Below, in pieces: positions 52,840-64,000 of a stretch of DNA of 64,000 bases (the first letter of the stretch is position 1; each line of letters begins with the position of its first letter). Made by a program: the position numbers and the translations under genes. Origin of the DNA: Datisca glomerata (Eukaryota > Streptophyta > Magnoliopsida > Cucurbitales > Datiscaceae); assembly GCA_003255025.1 (NCBI GenBank), contig QANY01005361.1, forward strand, positions 709,388 to 773,387. Reading direction: 5' to 3'. Under the pieces are notes generated by a model. The model was not told the DNA's origin. It did no database searches and worked only from the letters and a program-made list of their open reading frames with translations.

Positions 52840-55830
52840 ATGAATGCATAGAGCTACATTTTTATGCTGAATTTTTTCAATCAAAACGTATAATCTACAA
52901 TCTATCTACAGTCTACATTCTATCTACAATGTACAATCTATCTAGAGCATATACTAAAGTGCCAAAATAAGAGACACATTTTTGGACTATTTTCTCGGTA
53001 GGATTTTTTCACTAATCTAAAATTGCCCTTTTTAATGACATATAGTCAGACTTTAATGAACTACTCATCTTTGAATTTTACGTTTCTATTAATTCTATTT
53101 TTTCTTTAAAACTTATCGAATTCTATTTATTAATAAAAATTTAGAAAGAGAATACTGTTTAGGAAATAAATCTAATAATTATTCCTGCATATGTAAAAAA
53201 TTGATAGAAAATACATTTGGCATTGTAACTATGAAAATTCAATGACATTGATGTTTGTTTTATATTTTTTTAGGATACATTTATTGTACTTATCCACGTC
53301 CATGCATTTCTTTTGATTAATTATGTCAATATATGAATACATGCATCTATGTAAAGTAATAAAGTTTTAGATTTACAAGTTGTTCTAATTTCTAGGCATT
53401 TAAAACACATTACCTACACATTGAGACTTTTTTTAATATTAAAAACTGTGTATAGTAAGACACGTGGCATTAAGGGAAGAATAAAATTAGTATCTAGTGG
53501 CACCATACGGGCTAAGGTGGAACAAGTGATGTAAATTTTTGTAAGGGATACCACCTAAGTATATGAAGGTGGCATGACCAATAATGTTTTTCCTTTGTGT
53601 TATTGTAATATCCTCTATCAGGGACACCCTTGAGCTTATAAAGGCGACAAACTCGATATTATACCTATTATATTCTCTCATTTATCTTCACCCACCACCG
53701 AGCTTATTGACAAAGGCTCGTGCATTTTCCCTTACCTGGGAATAATGTGGAGATTGTGGTTTAATAGGATTAGGGCAATGTTATGTTGTCTTGAGAAAGG
53801 TAAGCTCATTGATCAACATGACCGCCTTAGGTATCTTGCATGTGCCACCTTCTACTAGAGATGAGACGAGGACATGTAGAGCCACCTTTAATAATGAAAA
53901 CACTCAGAAACGCTGCCTTGATATACTCAACATCGGAGTAGAGGCCCTTCCTTTATCCATGGTCACAATGTGTGGAGTGTCACACATGTGACGGTGACGT
54001 AAGGGAGAACCGCTCTCCAGACGCCCTTATGGAATTGGCTAGGTTTGCTATGAAATTAGTGACTACTCGATGCCACATAAACATGGCTAATTTCACATGT
54101 CCCCACACTCCTATCTGTAAAAGATGGCCTTTGTCTTCATTATAGAGGTCATCATTTTCACACCTTCTTAGGCAACCAAGAATATTCTTATTATTGGAAT
54201 TCTCACTCAACCTTAGGGAAGTGACATTTTGTCACATTCTTGAGATAGACCTAAGGTGTTTATTCTTTACCCTTTAGACACACAACCTCCACATTCATAG
54301 GTCACTCCATCACACATCACACAAAACTCTTAAACAGAATCATAATAAAATTACAACCAATATTCAATTAATCTACTTTTATGGAATGAATAACTCTATT
54401 TTATAGATAAAGATTATAGCATTGTCAAGGAAAATCACAACATATAATTTAACCAAGGTAAAAAGGACCTACCATCACTAACATTTTCCTTATTTATGAT
54501 TCCAATTTAAAAGAGTGCACGCAATTGAACTCTACTGACTTCTTAGAAAAGAAAAGGTTACACTTGAAGCTGAATGATAGTTGGTGCTCGCATAGTTAAT
54601 CAAACCATGATTTTTGACGATTGAGGAGATGAGTCAGGGCCACAGGATTATTTATAGAAGTTTAATTTGCATTGAAATGTAACACTGCGTAATCTTAACT
54701 TATTAGACATTATATTATTTATTTTACAAAGTTACACATATATGACTTCCTGGAGTATAAAACTTCATTGAACGATAAAACTTTTATGTATGTTCTTGAT
54801 TTATCTGTTACTGAATTAAAGTTGTATTTATAATTTAAATATATTTGATATGATAATATATATTCAACATTTTTAATACATAAATTTCAATTTTCTTCTT
54901 AAGTTGTTCCCTACGTGCAATGCACTGGTTTTCGATAGTATGCGTTAAATACTTATATATGAACTTTTGTGTACTCCATATTGTTAAGGGCATATTATTG
55001 GTCTACTTTTAACTGAATGTTTGACCATTTAATATCCATATTATAGTTATTTACAGTTCTTGAATTAACTAACTACGCTCAAACCCATAGTGTTTAATTT
55101 TTTACCATGGTGTCTCACGATTTCTCTTGGAATAGTACAAGACACGCTTCATTGCCGCTGATGTTTCGATTTTAACCTTTCATCTCTCTCTCTCTCTATC
55201 TCTCAACTTTCTTTTATAAAGTCCCTATTATTTTCACCTTCATGCACAATAATATTATCATAATATTGGACTAGACTGCAGATTTGAGTGATCGATTTGC
55301 AAAGCAACAACACCGCCCATCCTGAATAGTCCCTCTCAAAATAAATTTGAGTTATACCGTGTACCTTACAAAATTGATGACACTAATAAGTTACTCTTTA
55401 TTTGTTTTTGTATTTTTTTCTATATGAAAATTTATGGTGTTGGAAAACCTTAATTCACGTGCCCAAGAGGCAGTTAGCTCATATGTTCTATCTCTTTTTT
55501 TGGTAAGCTCATATGTTATATCTTTTTATATTTCTAAATGAATCTAGTGTATGCACCAACTGTTTCAGAGCATTTTGTTGAACTTCAAACTATTGAATAT
55601 GAGTAAGAACTTAAAGGACTTTTCAACTTGTAGGAACATGTAAATTTGTATTTTAGTGGCTGAGAATGATATGGCTTGCTCATTGTCTTCATATTAACAC
55701 ACATATGTGAGGATACCTTGAGGTTGAGAGATTTCTCAAAGTCATTAACAAAAGAGCATACATATGGTATACTAATATGATGTTGGGGCCAATTTTGACA
55801 TGGCCACATATGGTTTCCACTATCATGACA
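52840..55830. other. Unclassified spacer
   Basis: About 3 kb with no readable domain. It includes a small CTACAATCTATCTACA repeat (52880-52940), a CT microsatellite at 55175-55205, and a less AT-rich part at 53460-54250 whose frames (for example 53791-53991) I cannot assign. Confidence 0.4.
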
Positions 55831-55849
55831 AAGTTCTTTTATAGGATAA

Positions 55850-57601
55850 TATGAGCATTCTAGAAATAGGGCATGAGCCTCGAAAGAAAGATGAGGACCT
55901 GATGACCTACATGAGACGCTTCAAGTACAAAGCTTGGATAGCCAAGAGGAATGGAAGGAGGAAGTCCTGGTGAAAATGTGTATCATTAGGATGATTAATG
56001 AATACCAAGCACATTTGGAGAACCTCAACATTGTTACATTCTCCCACCTCAATATAGTCACGTAGCATACTAACATCTATCTATCGAAGCTTAGAACCGT
56101 TAAACAAAGCAAGCACGAGGCTGCCTGGAAGCCTATACGTTACACCCCGGGTGGTAATGGCGCCACCTCAAGGGTAGGGAGCAAAGCAGATAAAGAACAC
56201 ATAGATGTTCTGCCTCCTTTCCCTTGCTCAATGGACAAGGTAGAGACGTTATTGGATGCCTGGATAAATGATAAATCATAAAGTAGTTGTCAGTGGAGAG
56301 GTTCCCTACCAGAAAGGAAAGAGAGTCACCTCAGTACTACCGCTATCATCGTAACACTACCCATCCGATAATGGACTGTAGGAACTTAAGGCAGATTTTT
56401 TATGGGATGCTGAAGAAGGGAGATATTATCACTGGTAAGATGGAGGTGTATGAGGAGTAGCCTTTTCCTACAACATGGAGTCTAAATATAATCAATACGC
56501 TTGAGGGACCCTCTACATCATACAAGATGACGGAGGAAGAGGAAGAAGAATATAAGGAAGGACGAACAAAGATGGACAAGACCTTCATAACATGGCTTTT
56601 GAGATCCAGGGTATGCAAGAATTTCTTTGATTCATTGCAGCTGGACCAACAAGAGCGATGCTAAGTAACCCAGACGTTGGTGAACGTCTCAAAGTAGAGC
56701 AAGGTGAGAGCACAATGTTATTTATCTCAGCGTCGTTGGGAAGGATAAGACAAAATGAGGAAGAAGCAATGACTTTCACGACTGCGGATCATATAGTGAA
56801 AAAAAAGGGCGTAACAGCTTACTCTATGATGAAGCTTTGGTTAAGTGATTGAAAGTAAGGCGGGCCCTATGGATAATGGGTCTAGAATTAATGTGATGTC
56901 ATTAGCTACGTTAAAGGAGACATGCATACTCGAGAAGAGGATAGTCAAGCAACAGATTACCATCACGAGGTTTTCATCAACACCTATTAGGACTCTAGGG
57001 TATGCAAATGTGGAAGTGCAAATAGGGTCAATCCACAATGAATTGCCTTTATATTTTATAATCTAAAATTGTATACCATATCTTGTGAGGGAGGCGTTGG
57101 ATACATGACCATGAGTGTGCCCCTTCTATGTTGCGTTAGTGCATTAAGTCAAGATGGAAAGGGAAGGATATTGCAATAACAGTTATGAACGCGTCATTTA
57201 ATGAGATCGAGGATCACTTGGTAGAAGCCACATTATTCGACGAAATACCCGTCGTGGGAACAGCTGCGCCAAGAAAGAATACGACCAACGCACTACCTAA
57301 ATAGGAAGATAAAGGCGGTGATAAAGGCAGGAAGTGAAATAGTCACGCTGGTGACCTTACTTAAGCAGGAAGCGTGCATATTGATTATGATGGTGCACGG
57401 GATCAGGAACAAGGCCTGAACTCGGTGATGATGGAAGAGAGAAAGACATAATGACGATGGAGTCATTCATGAACAGCAAGGCTGATGAGTGGAACATATG
57501 TAATGAATTGCAAGGTGCCAGAAGAACCTTCAATGCCGATATCATCATCATCACAAGAAGAACTAGATGGGGTTTTCCTCGATGGAGAGTCAGGGCATGG
57601 A
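55850..57601 (+). pseudogene. Gypsy gag and protease remnant
   Basis: Gag block LMTYMRRFKYKAW (55900), then a basic linker, and YCRYHRNTTHPIMDCRNLRQ (56330), the CHxxxxHxxxxC-type motif of this gag class. Next come LLSNPDVGERLKVEQGE-type residues (56660), FTTADHIV (56777) and a protease core DNGSRINVMSLATLKE (56870), where active proteases have DSG; here the Ser is Asn. NELPLYFII (57040) fits the C-terminal protease strand. Frameshifts and stops break every block. Confidence 0.75.
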
Positions 57602-59656
57602 TGTTGGAATTGCGGAGCGCGCAGCGGAGGCAGTTTAGTTAAAAAATTTTATCGATCAGAGAACAATTGCCACGCCACAGTTTCCAATTATTTTTTAATG
57701 AAAAATAAGTTTTCTCATGAGATCCATTATATATCTATACATTAAATCATAAGCATACAAAGAAATGAATTATAACTCTAGTAATCTATTAAGCGTCCTT
57801 ACTAAAAATGAACTTGAGATTGCACGAACAACGGACTGTGCGATCCACACCAAGATCTTCTAAACGAATTATTGAACACACTAGGACGTGTGTGGACACG
57901 TAGAATAATTCAAGAACACTTTTTTGTCTCTAGATGTACTCAACACATGAGATCTAGAGATTCAGAGAATGATTTTTTGAAACAGAGCTTTGGGAGAGAA
58001 ATGGAGAATTCGCAGAACCTTTGATTAACAATTAATCACATAGATCACTTCTTCAATGAGGCCTATAGAATAATATATTTAGGTTTAGGAATTTATTAAA
58101 ATAATAAATTATTTACAAATGTGTCACTGTAGTGGGACCCACTGCATTTTGCGCCATACTATAGTTGGACCCACTACAATGTGACGTGAAGTATTGTAGT
58201 GCCGTGTGAGACTACAATATCTCATCCCTATATTGTCATGCCGTGTGACACTGTAGTACTGTGGGCCTATCACTGATTCGAAATCAGTGATTGGTGTGTA
58301 TGGCAATCCTATGTGACACGTGACAAATTTTCAAAATTTATTATCTTAATTTAATTAGATAAATATCAAAATATCAGTTAATTCAAAATCTGATCACACC
58401 TATCAACTAATTTATCTATTAATTCAAACTAACAAATTAGTTAATTCAAATTTAAATTATTATCTCATAATAATTTAATATTATTTAATTTCATAAATCA
58501 ATTATACTGTCTCACTTATCGATTAATATAAAACTAATCGATATAATTATTTAATTATAATTTCCAAAAATTATAATAAATAATTTAATTTATTAATTTC
58601 ACATAATTATATACTTGCCCCAGAAATTTAATTCCTTTTAAGGGTTAGTCATTTTCTTATGTGCTGAAACATTCACACCCTAGACTGTGTAGTACAAATG
58701 TGACTCGAGGATCATGAACCTATAATTCTAAGTTCTAATAAACCAGGTTATTAATTAAACTCTTTAATCAAATAATCTTATTTTTTAATTCTATTATTAC
58801 TCCACTATAAATATGAAAATTGCATTCTTAATAATTACAGAATTTATTTATAGAATAATCTCATGTACTACATTGATTTTTTTCACGTAGTTCTATTCTC
58901 CAATTATTGGTTCATAAATTAGAGCTAGTCAAAATTACCGTTTTACCCTTCTAACTACCTATTGATCCTTAAGTACTACTAATTCACTAGTGAATAGTCA
59001 ATTTATATTCGTATTATAAATTTAAGTTCAATAACTATTCAGTTCCAAAATTAACACTAAATGGAACTAATGTATGATCTGTTAATAAAACTTAAATTCT
59101 AAATCTTGTAAGATCATGTTCACAGCCATCCATGTCATTGAATCTAAAAAAAAAAGTCACTAGCATGTTTTATAAACAAACTTTAATGAGTGAATCAAAA
59201 GATTCAGTAGTCATGTATAGGGGTCATGACTACTTATGATTTAGACTGATCTACATATGATCATCTAATTGAGGTGCATTAAATCTTTATGATAAATAGT
59301 AAGCTAATAAATATATTAATTCACATCGATCATGTCCAATATAATCTAATTATATAAAGTAAATTCTCCACATTAACGATCTGGATCAAGATCTTATGCA
59401 TTCAAAATATTTAGCGAATCGTACTAGCAACCATTCATTAAAGATTTCATACTTTAATATGTTGCAGACTATTTTATTCAATATCTATGATCTTAATCAT
59501 CTTGTACTAATACAAGATTATAGTCTCATTAATGAATATAAAATTTTTAGATATTTATACAAATAATTCAAGAGAACAATCATAAGAAAAATATAATTTT
59601 ATTAGTTTCAAATTAAAAATATCTTTACACATGCTTTGATGGCACTATACCCAACA
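57602..59656 (-). mobile_element. Solo LTR of the Copia family seen at 5653-7890
   Basis: Reverse complement starts TGTTGGGTATAGTGCCATC and ends GCTCCGCAATTCCAACA. Long stretches match the first LTR: GGTTGCTAGTACGATTCGCTA, TTAAGATCAT, CATATTAAAGTATGAA, AGTAGTCATGA. It interrupts Gypsy pol between protease and RT. Flanks are ATGGA (left) and GGAGA (right): no perfect 5-bp duplication. At 2055 bp it is about 180 bp shorter than the other copy, mainly in the GACAC repeat zone. Confidence 0.88.
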
Positions 59657-62499
59657 GGAGACCCATATTTTTATGAAGAAGTTTGTCCAAGGATTAGGGA
59701 GAAGGGTTGTTGGCTCTACTTAGAGAATTTCAAGATGTGTTTGCGTGGTCATATATATAGATGCCAGGACTGGACCCCGCTTTAGTAACTCATAAGTTGG
59801 GAGTTTTGGTGACATGCGTGCTAGTCAAGCAATCGCCACGACACTTCCGCCTTAAAATAGAATTACAGACCAAGGTTGAGATCACAAAGCTGATGGAAGT
59901 GAAGTTATAAAATCGATAAAGCACCTACTTGATTGGACAACATAGTCCCTTCAAAGAATAAAAATGTATAGATATGATGTTGCATCATCTTCAAAGATCT
60001 AAATAAGGCATGTCCAAAGGATGACTTCTCGTTGCCCAATGCAAGTGCTTTGGTAGTTGTGCCACAGCGGAACACGAGATTTTCTCTTTCATGGATGGTT
60101 TTAGTGGCTACAACCAGATTAGGATGGCATCAGAGGTGCTAAGAAAACCGCCTTTAAAACCCTCTTTGGAAATTTCTTCTACGTGGTAGTGCCTTTTGGT
60201 TTAAAAAATGTTGGGGCTACGTAAGAGAACTATTACAACTATTTTCCATGATATGATCCATGATTTTGTGGAAGACTTTGTCGATGATCTGGTTGAAAAA
60301 TCCAAGATGTCATAAATACACCTCACACACTTGAGAAGCGTATTTGAGAGATGCATGGTCTACATGTTCAAAATGGATCCATTGAAGTGCCTTACGGTAA
60401 ATTTTTAGGCTTTTGGGTTCACTAGCGCAAGATAGTCATTTATCAGACCAAGGTGAAAGCCATCATATCAGGTATATGCCTTTGTCGCAAACAACAAAGG
60501 AAATCAAGTCATTCTTGGGAAAGATGTCGTATGTCTGCCATTTCATACCCGCCTTGGCAGAGTCGATTAGTGGCTTACAGCCCTTGCTAAAGAAATGTTG
60601 TGATTTCAAGTGGACCATAAACCATCAAAAATGGTTTGGCCAGATAAAAAATGTTTTACTCACCTCATCTACCATGATACCGCCTTAGGTGGATGCGCCT
60701 CTGATACTGTATCTCACATCCACAACCAAAATTATTAAGGCATTATTGGTTCAAGAGCATGATGGACTAAATTCCCAGTATACTACCACATCAGAGTGGG
60801 GAGCTGAGATATACACTCTAGGAGAAGCATTGCCTTGCACTTGTCTTTACCACATAGAAGCTCTACCACTATTTTCTTAATAACAAAATCCATTTAAGGA
60901 CAATCTAATCTTATCTGTTTCTTGTTGTCTAGGACCGCTTTAAATAGGAGGCTTACTTGGTGATGATGCTATTGAGTGAATTTGACATAACATCGATGAT
61001 GCTCAAAGCGAAGAAAAGTCAAGCCCTTGACGATTTGCTGGCAAAATTTCCTAATGAGGAGTTAGAACCTTTTGATGACAACATCCTCGGGTGAATTCTA
61101 TGAAGTAAACCTCTACGAGGAGGCGGTATGGTGGCTCATATTTGATGGGTCTTCCACGCATGCTTGTTGAAGAAGGCATGTGTGTCTTAAATGCCTTCAT
61201 GAGGTCAGTTCTATGGACAGACAACTGCAGAAAATGGGATTTTATTGGCCAAATATGAACGAGGAAGCCCTTGCACTACAAAGGCATGTCTGAAATGTCA
61301 GCTCATGCGAGTCCCAAGGAGGTTAATGTTATATAGGTTATCACTGAATGGAGGTAGTCATCCATCACGTATTTGAAAGATGGAATCCTTCCTATAGACC
61401 CCGCAGAAGCAATAAACATCAAGAGACGAAGCTCGCACTTCTTTTTGTTGAAGGAAGAGTTATTGCAAAGAGGTATAAATGACCGCCCTCTCAAATGTCT
61501 TAATACCGAAGAACAAAGAATTATTATGGAAGAAGTACATGGAGGGGTGTATAGGAAACACCAAGGCGGAAGATGCCTTTACGAAGAATTGTTGAGAATA
61601 GGGTACAACTTGCCAAACATAGAGGTAGGCTCAATGGGATTTACGATGAAATGCTACGCCTGCCAAGTTTTAGGAAACATCATACTCGCGCCTTCAGTGT
61701 CCTTTTGGGTGCAAGGACACTAAAAAGGAAACATATGGATCCTAGCTACCATGATTTTTTTATAAAATGGATGGAGACGGTACCACTAAAAAAAGGTACA
61801 TGAGAGCAAGTATACAACTTCATCAAAGAGAACATCATATGTAGGTTCGGGCTACCAAGGAGGACTATCTCTGATAATGACACGGCGTTCACAAGCAAAG
61901 TAATGTCACAACTCTTTGAAAATTACGGCATACGTCATGATAGATCCTTACCTTATTATCCCAAAGGAAGCGGGCAAACGGAGGTGACCAACATAACATG
62001 ATTGAGGATTGAGTAGAATGGTCCATGAGGCTCAGCAAGCTTGGCATGAACTCTTACCTTCGACGCTTTAGGTGTACTGAACCTCAAAGCGGATACCAAT
62101 ACAGGCTATGCCATTGATATTGTGTATGGTATGAAGTCGTTGTACCGATAGAAGTGATAGTCCTATCTACTAAAATATTGCCGTCTGTGGGAATCGAGCA
62201 TTTTACACGCATTGAGGACTTCGAAGCATTAGACGAAAGAAGGGACAAAGCAAAGGAAAGTATAGAGACGTACCAAAAGTGGATGGCCCAGATTTACAAG
62301 GAAGTTGTCAGGCCACAAACCTTCATTGTCGGTGATCTGTTACAGAAGATGGCAGAACACATTATGAAAGGGAACACACCAAGAAATTTGATCCCTAGTG
62401 GGAATGGTCGTATGAAATCGCCTCCGTAGTTGATCCTCCAAACTCACTAAGTCCAGCCAAAAACTATCAACTTTAAATTAATTAAGAAATACTATGCAT
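59657..62499 (+). pseudogene. Gypsy RT, RNase H and integrase remnant
   Basis: LLREFQDVFAWSYIDMPGLD (59720) opens the RT. FMDGFSGYNQIRM (60091) holds the first catalytic Asp and EDFVDDLVEKSK (60270) is the FVDD active site. RNase H region: LSQTTKEIKSFLGKMSYVCH (60480), SGLQPLLKK and DFKWT. Integrase: EVHGGVYRKHQGGRCLYEEL and KCYACQ (HHCC zinc finger, 61540-61665), GLPRRTISDNDTAFTSK (catalytic Asp, 61850) and SLPYYPKGSGQTEVTN (catalytic Glu, 61950-62000). C-terminus: VVRPQTFIVGDLLQKMAEH (62300). Catalytic residues survive but frameshifts and stops are frequent. Confidence 0.88.
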
Positions 62500-62971
62500 A
62501 GTATTCTACATTTCATTCTTTTAGTTATCAAGGCAGTGAGGGATTTATAACTGATCCGTCATCCAAAAATGCAGTGGACAGTTAGAAATCGCTACACCAA
62601 AGATTTTAGCAAAGATAGATAGGCAATGTAAGGAAAAACAGGGTAATGCAGTGGAAGGCTATTATTGTTAGCCGCTCCAAAGACATTATTAATATGAAAA
62701 TATTTCATGATTATTTGCCTTGGCATAAATCCGCAAATTTGAACCATGACTAGCAAGGGGAAGTAACGACGAAATTACTATACCTCCCTATTATCAAGAA
62801 GGAACTTAGGCGCTATCACAGTTAAAGTGAAATTTGTGCGTTAGTATACATTTCTAAAACAAAACTTAAGTCTTTTAGACAAAAGGATAAGCATTACGCC
62901 ACTAGACTAAAAAATTACAAATGAGTTTTCACGCGGTAAAGCGAAATTATGGCCGCCAGTACTTGTTTAAC
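62500..62971. other. Post-pol region of Gypsy element
   Basis: AT-rich, non-coding sequence directly after the pol stop. Its position matches the untranslated region that precedes the 3' LTR in long Gypsy elements. No LTR start was found. Confidence 0.4.
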
Positions 62972-63328
62972 TTAAAGTTTGAATTCTTTTTTTATGAAAG
63001 ACTTGCATTGATAGTAAAACCGTATATGAAGGCAGAAAATAAAGTTAGCTAAAGGTAACAAGTGGATACGCATAAAAGGGGAAGTACAAGAAAATAAAAA
63101 ATAAAGATAAAAAGATAAAAGAGAACAAACCACTATGGTGGCCCGAACAAGTCCCTCACCACTTTCCCTAAAAAAAATAGACATGTCGGGGGCATGACGT
63201 TCCAACACAACACTATGGCTATTTATCTCTACATCAATAGCTTTCACCGCAGCCACAACAGTACCACAGAGGGTGACTTGATGCTCCAACTCTTTCTCAA
63301 GTGTTGATATATTCAGCATCATCATCAA
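62972..63328 (-). CDS. Possible antisense ORF downstream of Gypsy pol
   Basis: A 118-codon open frame on the minus strand: helical N-terminus ISTLEKELEHQVTLCGTVVA then AVKAIDVEINSHSVVLERHA, and a hydrophobic C-terminal half (ATIVVCSLLSFYLYFLFSCT) resembling a membrane segment. I do not recognise it. It is the longest open frame in the area and lies, in antisense, where some Tat-lineage elements carry an extra antisense gene. It may equally be chance or the start of a different element. Confidence 0.3.
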   Translation of the reverse strand: MMMMLNISTLEKELEHQVTLCGTVVAAVKAIDVEINSHSVVLERHAPDMSIFFRESGEGLVRATIVVCSLLSFYLYFLFSCTSPFMRIHLLPLANFIFCLHIRFYYQCKSFIKKEFKL

Positions 63329-63499
63329 ACACTATTGTAGCCTTCTACGTTTGCTGATTGCAAGGCGTAGCCACGCCAGTCCCAGCTGGGCATCTTGAGA
63401 TGAATCCTAACAAGCCTTCTTGCTGCTCTATGCCTTCTCATCTACTTTTCCCTTCGGCGCCTTCGCAACTCTCGTATATTGCCCGCCTCATGAGGATGC

Positions 63500-64000
63500 G
63501 GGTGATGGGTGTCGAATCCACCAAAATAAAACTAACTCAGTCCTAAAATAAATATATTGCAGTAGTGGTGAGAAGGATCGTCTCCTCAAGGAAATGGATG
63601 ATTTCAATTCTTCTTTAACCAAGGAATAAATCAAATAATCAAAAGGATTTTAGAAATTAAAAAAACCAATGACAATAAACTAAATTAAATTAACGGAACT
63701 AAGTCAATCAAAGAGAAAATCAATTTATCAAAATTTCTAGCCAAAGGTTTAATTTTCAGATTGGTGAATTGATCATTAAAGCAAAGAATTACTTTTATTA
63801 ATTAAACGAATCAGTTATAATTATCGGTCAGTCCTGCATAATCAATTTCTCCTTAAATCATAGAATAATTAGGTCGAGCGGATTAACTATTCTCTAACTA
63901 ACAAATAAACCTAGAGAAGCTCTTAGATTTTAATTTATCAATAGTATTAGAAACTAGAGAAACCTGATTTTAATCAATAAACACCGAAGCGGGTGTTTAT
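63500..64000. repeat. Probable dispersed repeat, partial
   Basis: The stretch GGTGATGGGTGTCGAATCCA, then TCCTCAAGGAAATGGATG, followed by AT-rich sequence, resembles a 'GTCGAATCCACAAGGA' repeat that I recall as dispersed in plant genomes. The window ends before its border. No gene is visible. Confidence 0.3.

Larger units (their letters stand above)
55830..62499 (+). mobile_element. Ty3/Gypsy element, gag-pol relic
   Basis: Gag, protease, RT, RNase H and integrase pieces occur in Gypsy order (integrase last) on the plus strand, ending with INFKLIKKYYA and a stop at 62499. LTRs of this element were not identified on either side. It is split by an antisense Copia-type LTR at 57602-59656. Domain style (FVDD box, VRPQTFIVGDL C-terminus) suggests a Tat-related lineage, which is inference. 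Confidence 0.85.

Overview
The window is plant nuclear DNA, almost certainly from an angiosperm and probably a eudicot. It is AT-rich, contains plant-type transposons of nearly every class, and has plant-style GT-AG introns in captured gene pieces. I see no intact host gene, tRNA or rRNA. The longest open frames are broken transposon domains. All family calls rest on reading motifs by eye.

Layout. 1-2.3 kb: AT-rich sequence with one unidentified small ORF. 2.3-3.2 kb: 3' end and LTR of a minus-strand Gypsy-like element. 3.2-4.7 kb: a GATAAG-type microsatellite, a decayed Mutator-like (MULE) transposase and a CT microsatellite. 4.7-7.9 kb: the 3' half of a Copia element with its 2.2-kb LTR. 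9.04-27.06 kb: a very large foldback unit with inverted arms of about 3.7 and 4.6 kb, built from matching tandem-repeat blocks. Its interior holds a complete CACTA element (13625-17073, AAT target duplication) carrying intron-containing pieces of a DEAD-box RNA helicase 7-like gene. It also holds an hAT-like element (18362-19971, 8-bp duplication) and other gene-like scraps. 27.1-28.05 kb: a Tourist/Harbinger-like element with TTA duplication. 28.2-34.3 kb: an L1-type LINE interrupted twice. 34.3-36.1 kb: a minus-strand CACTA TNP2 transposase relic split by a solo LTR (GTACT duplication). 37.5-45 kb: a minus-strand Copia element whose 3' LTR is split by a second CACTA element. 46.6-52.8 kb: a minus-strand LTR pair around an internal region with no recognisable pol, carrying 86-bp and 43-bp tandem arrays (LARD-like). 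55.8-62.5 kb: a decayed Gypsy gag-pol split by an antisense solo LTR of the same family as the LTR at 5.6-7.9 kb. 62.5-64 kb: unclassified sequence with a possible antisense ORF.

The nesting gives a relative order of insertion: solo LTR after CACTA TNP2; CACTA after Copia LTR; Copia-type LTR after Gypsy; CACTA and hAT probably after the foldback unit. No product here looks functional. The features most worth following are the giant foldback unit with its asymmetric repeat arms, the gene-capturing CACTA inside it, and the 86/43-bp array of the LARD-like element.
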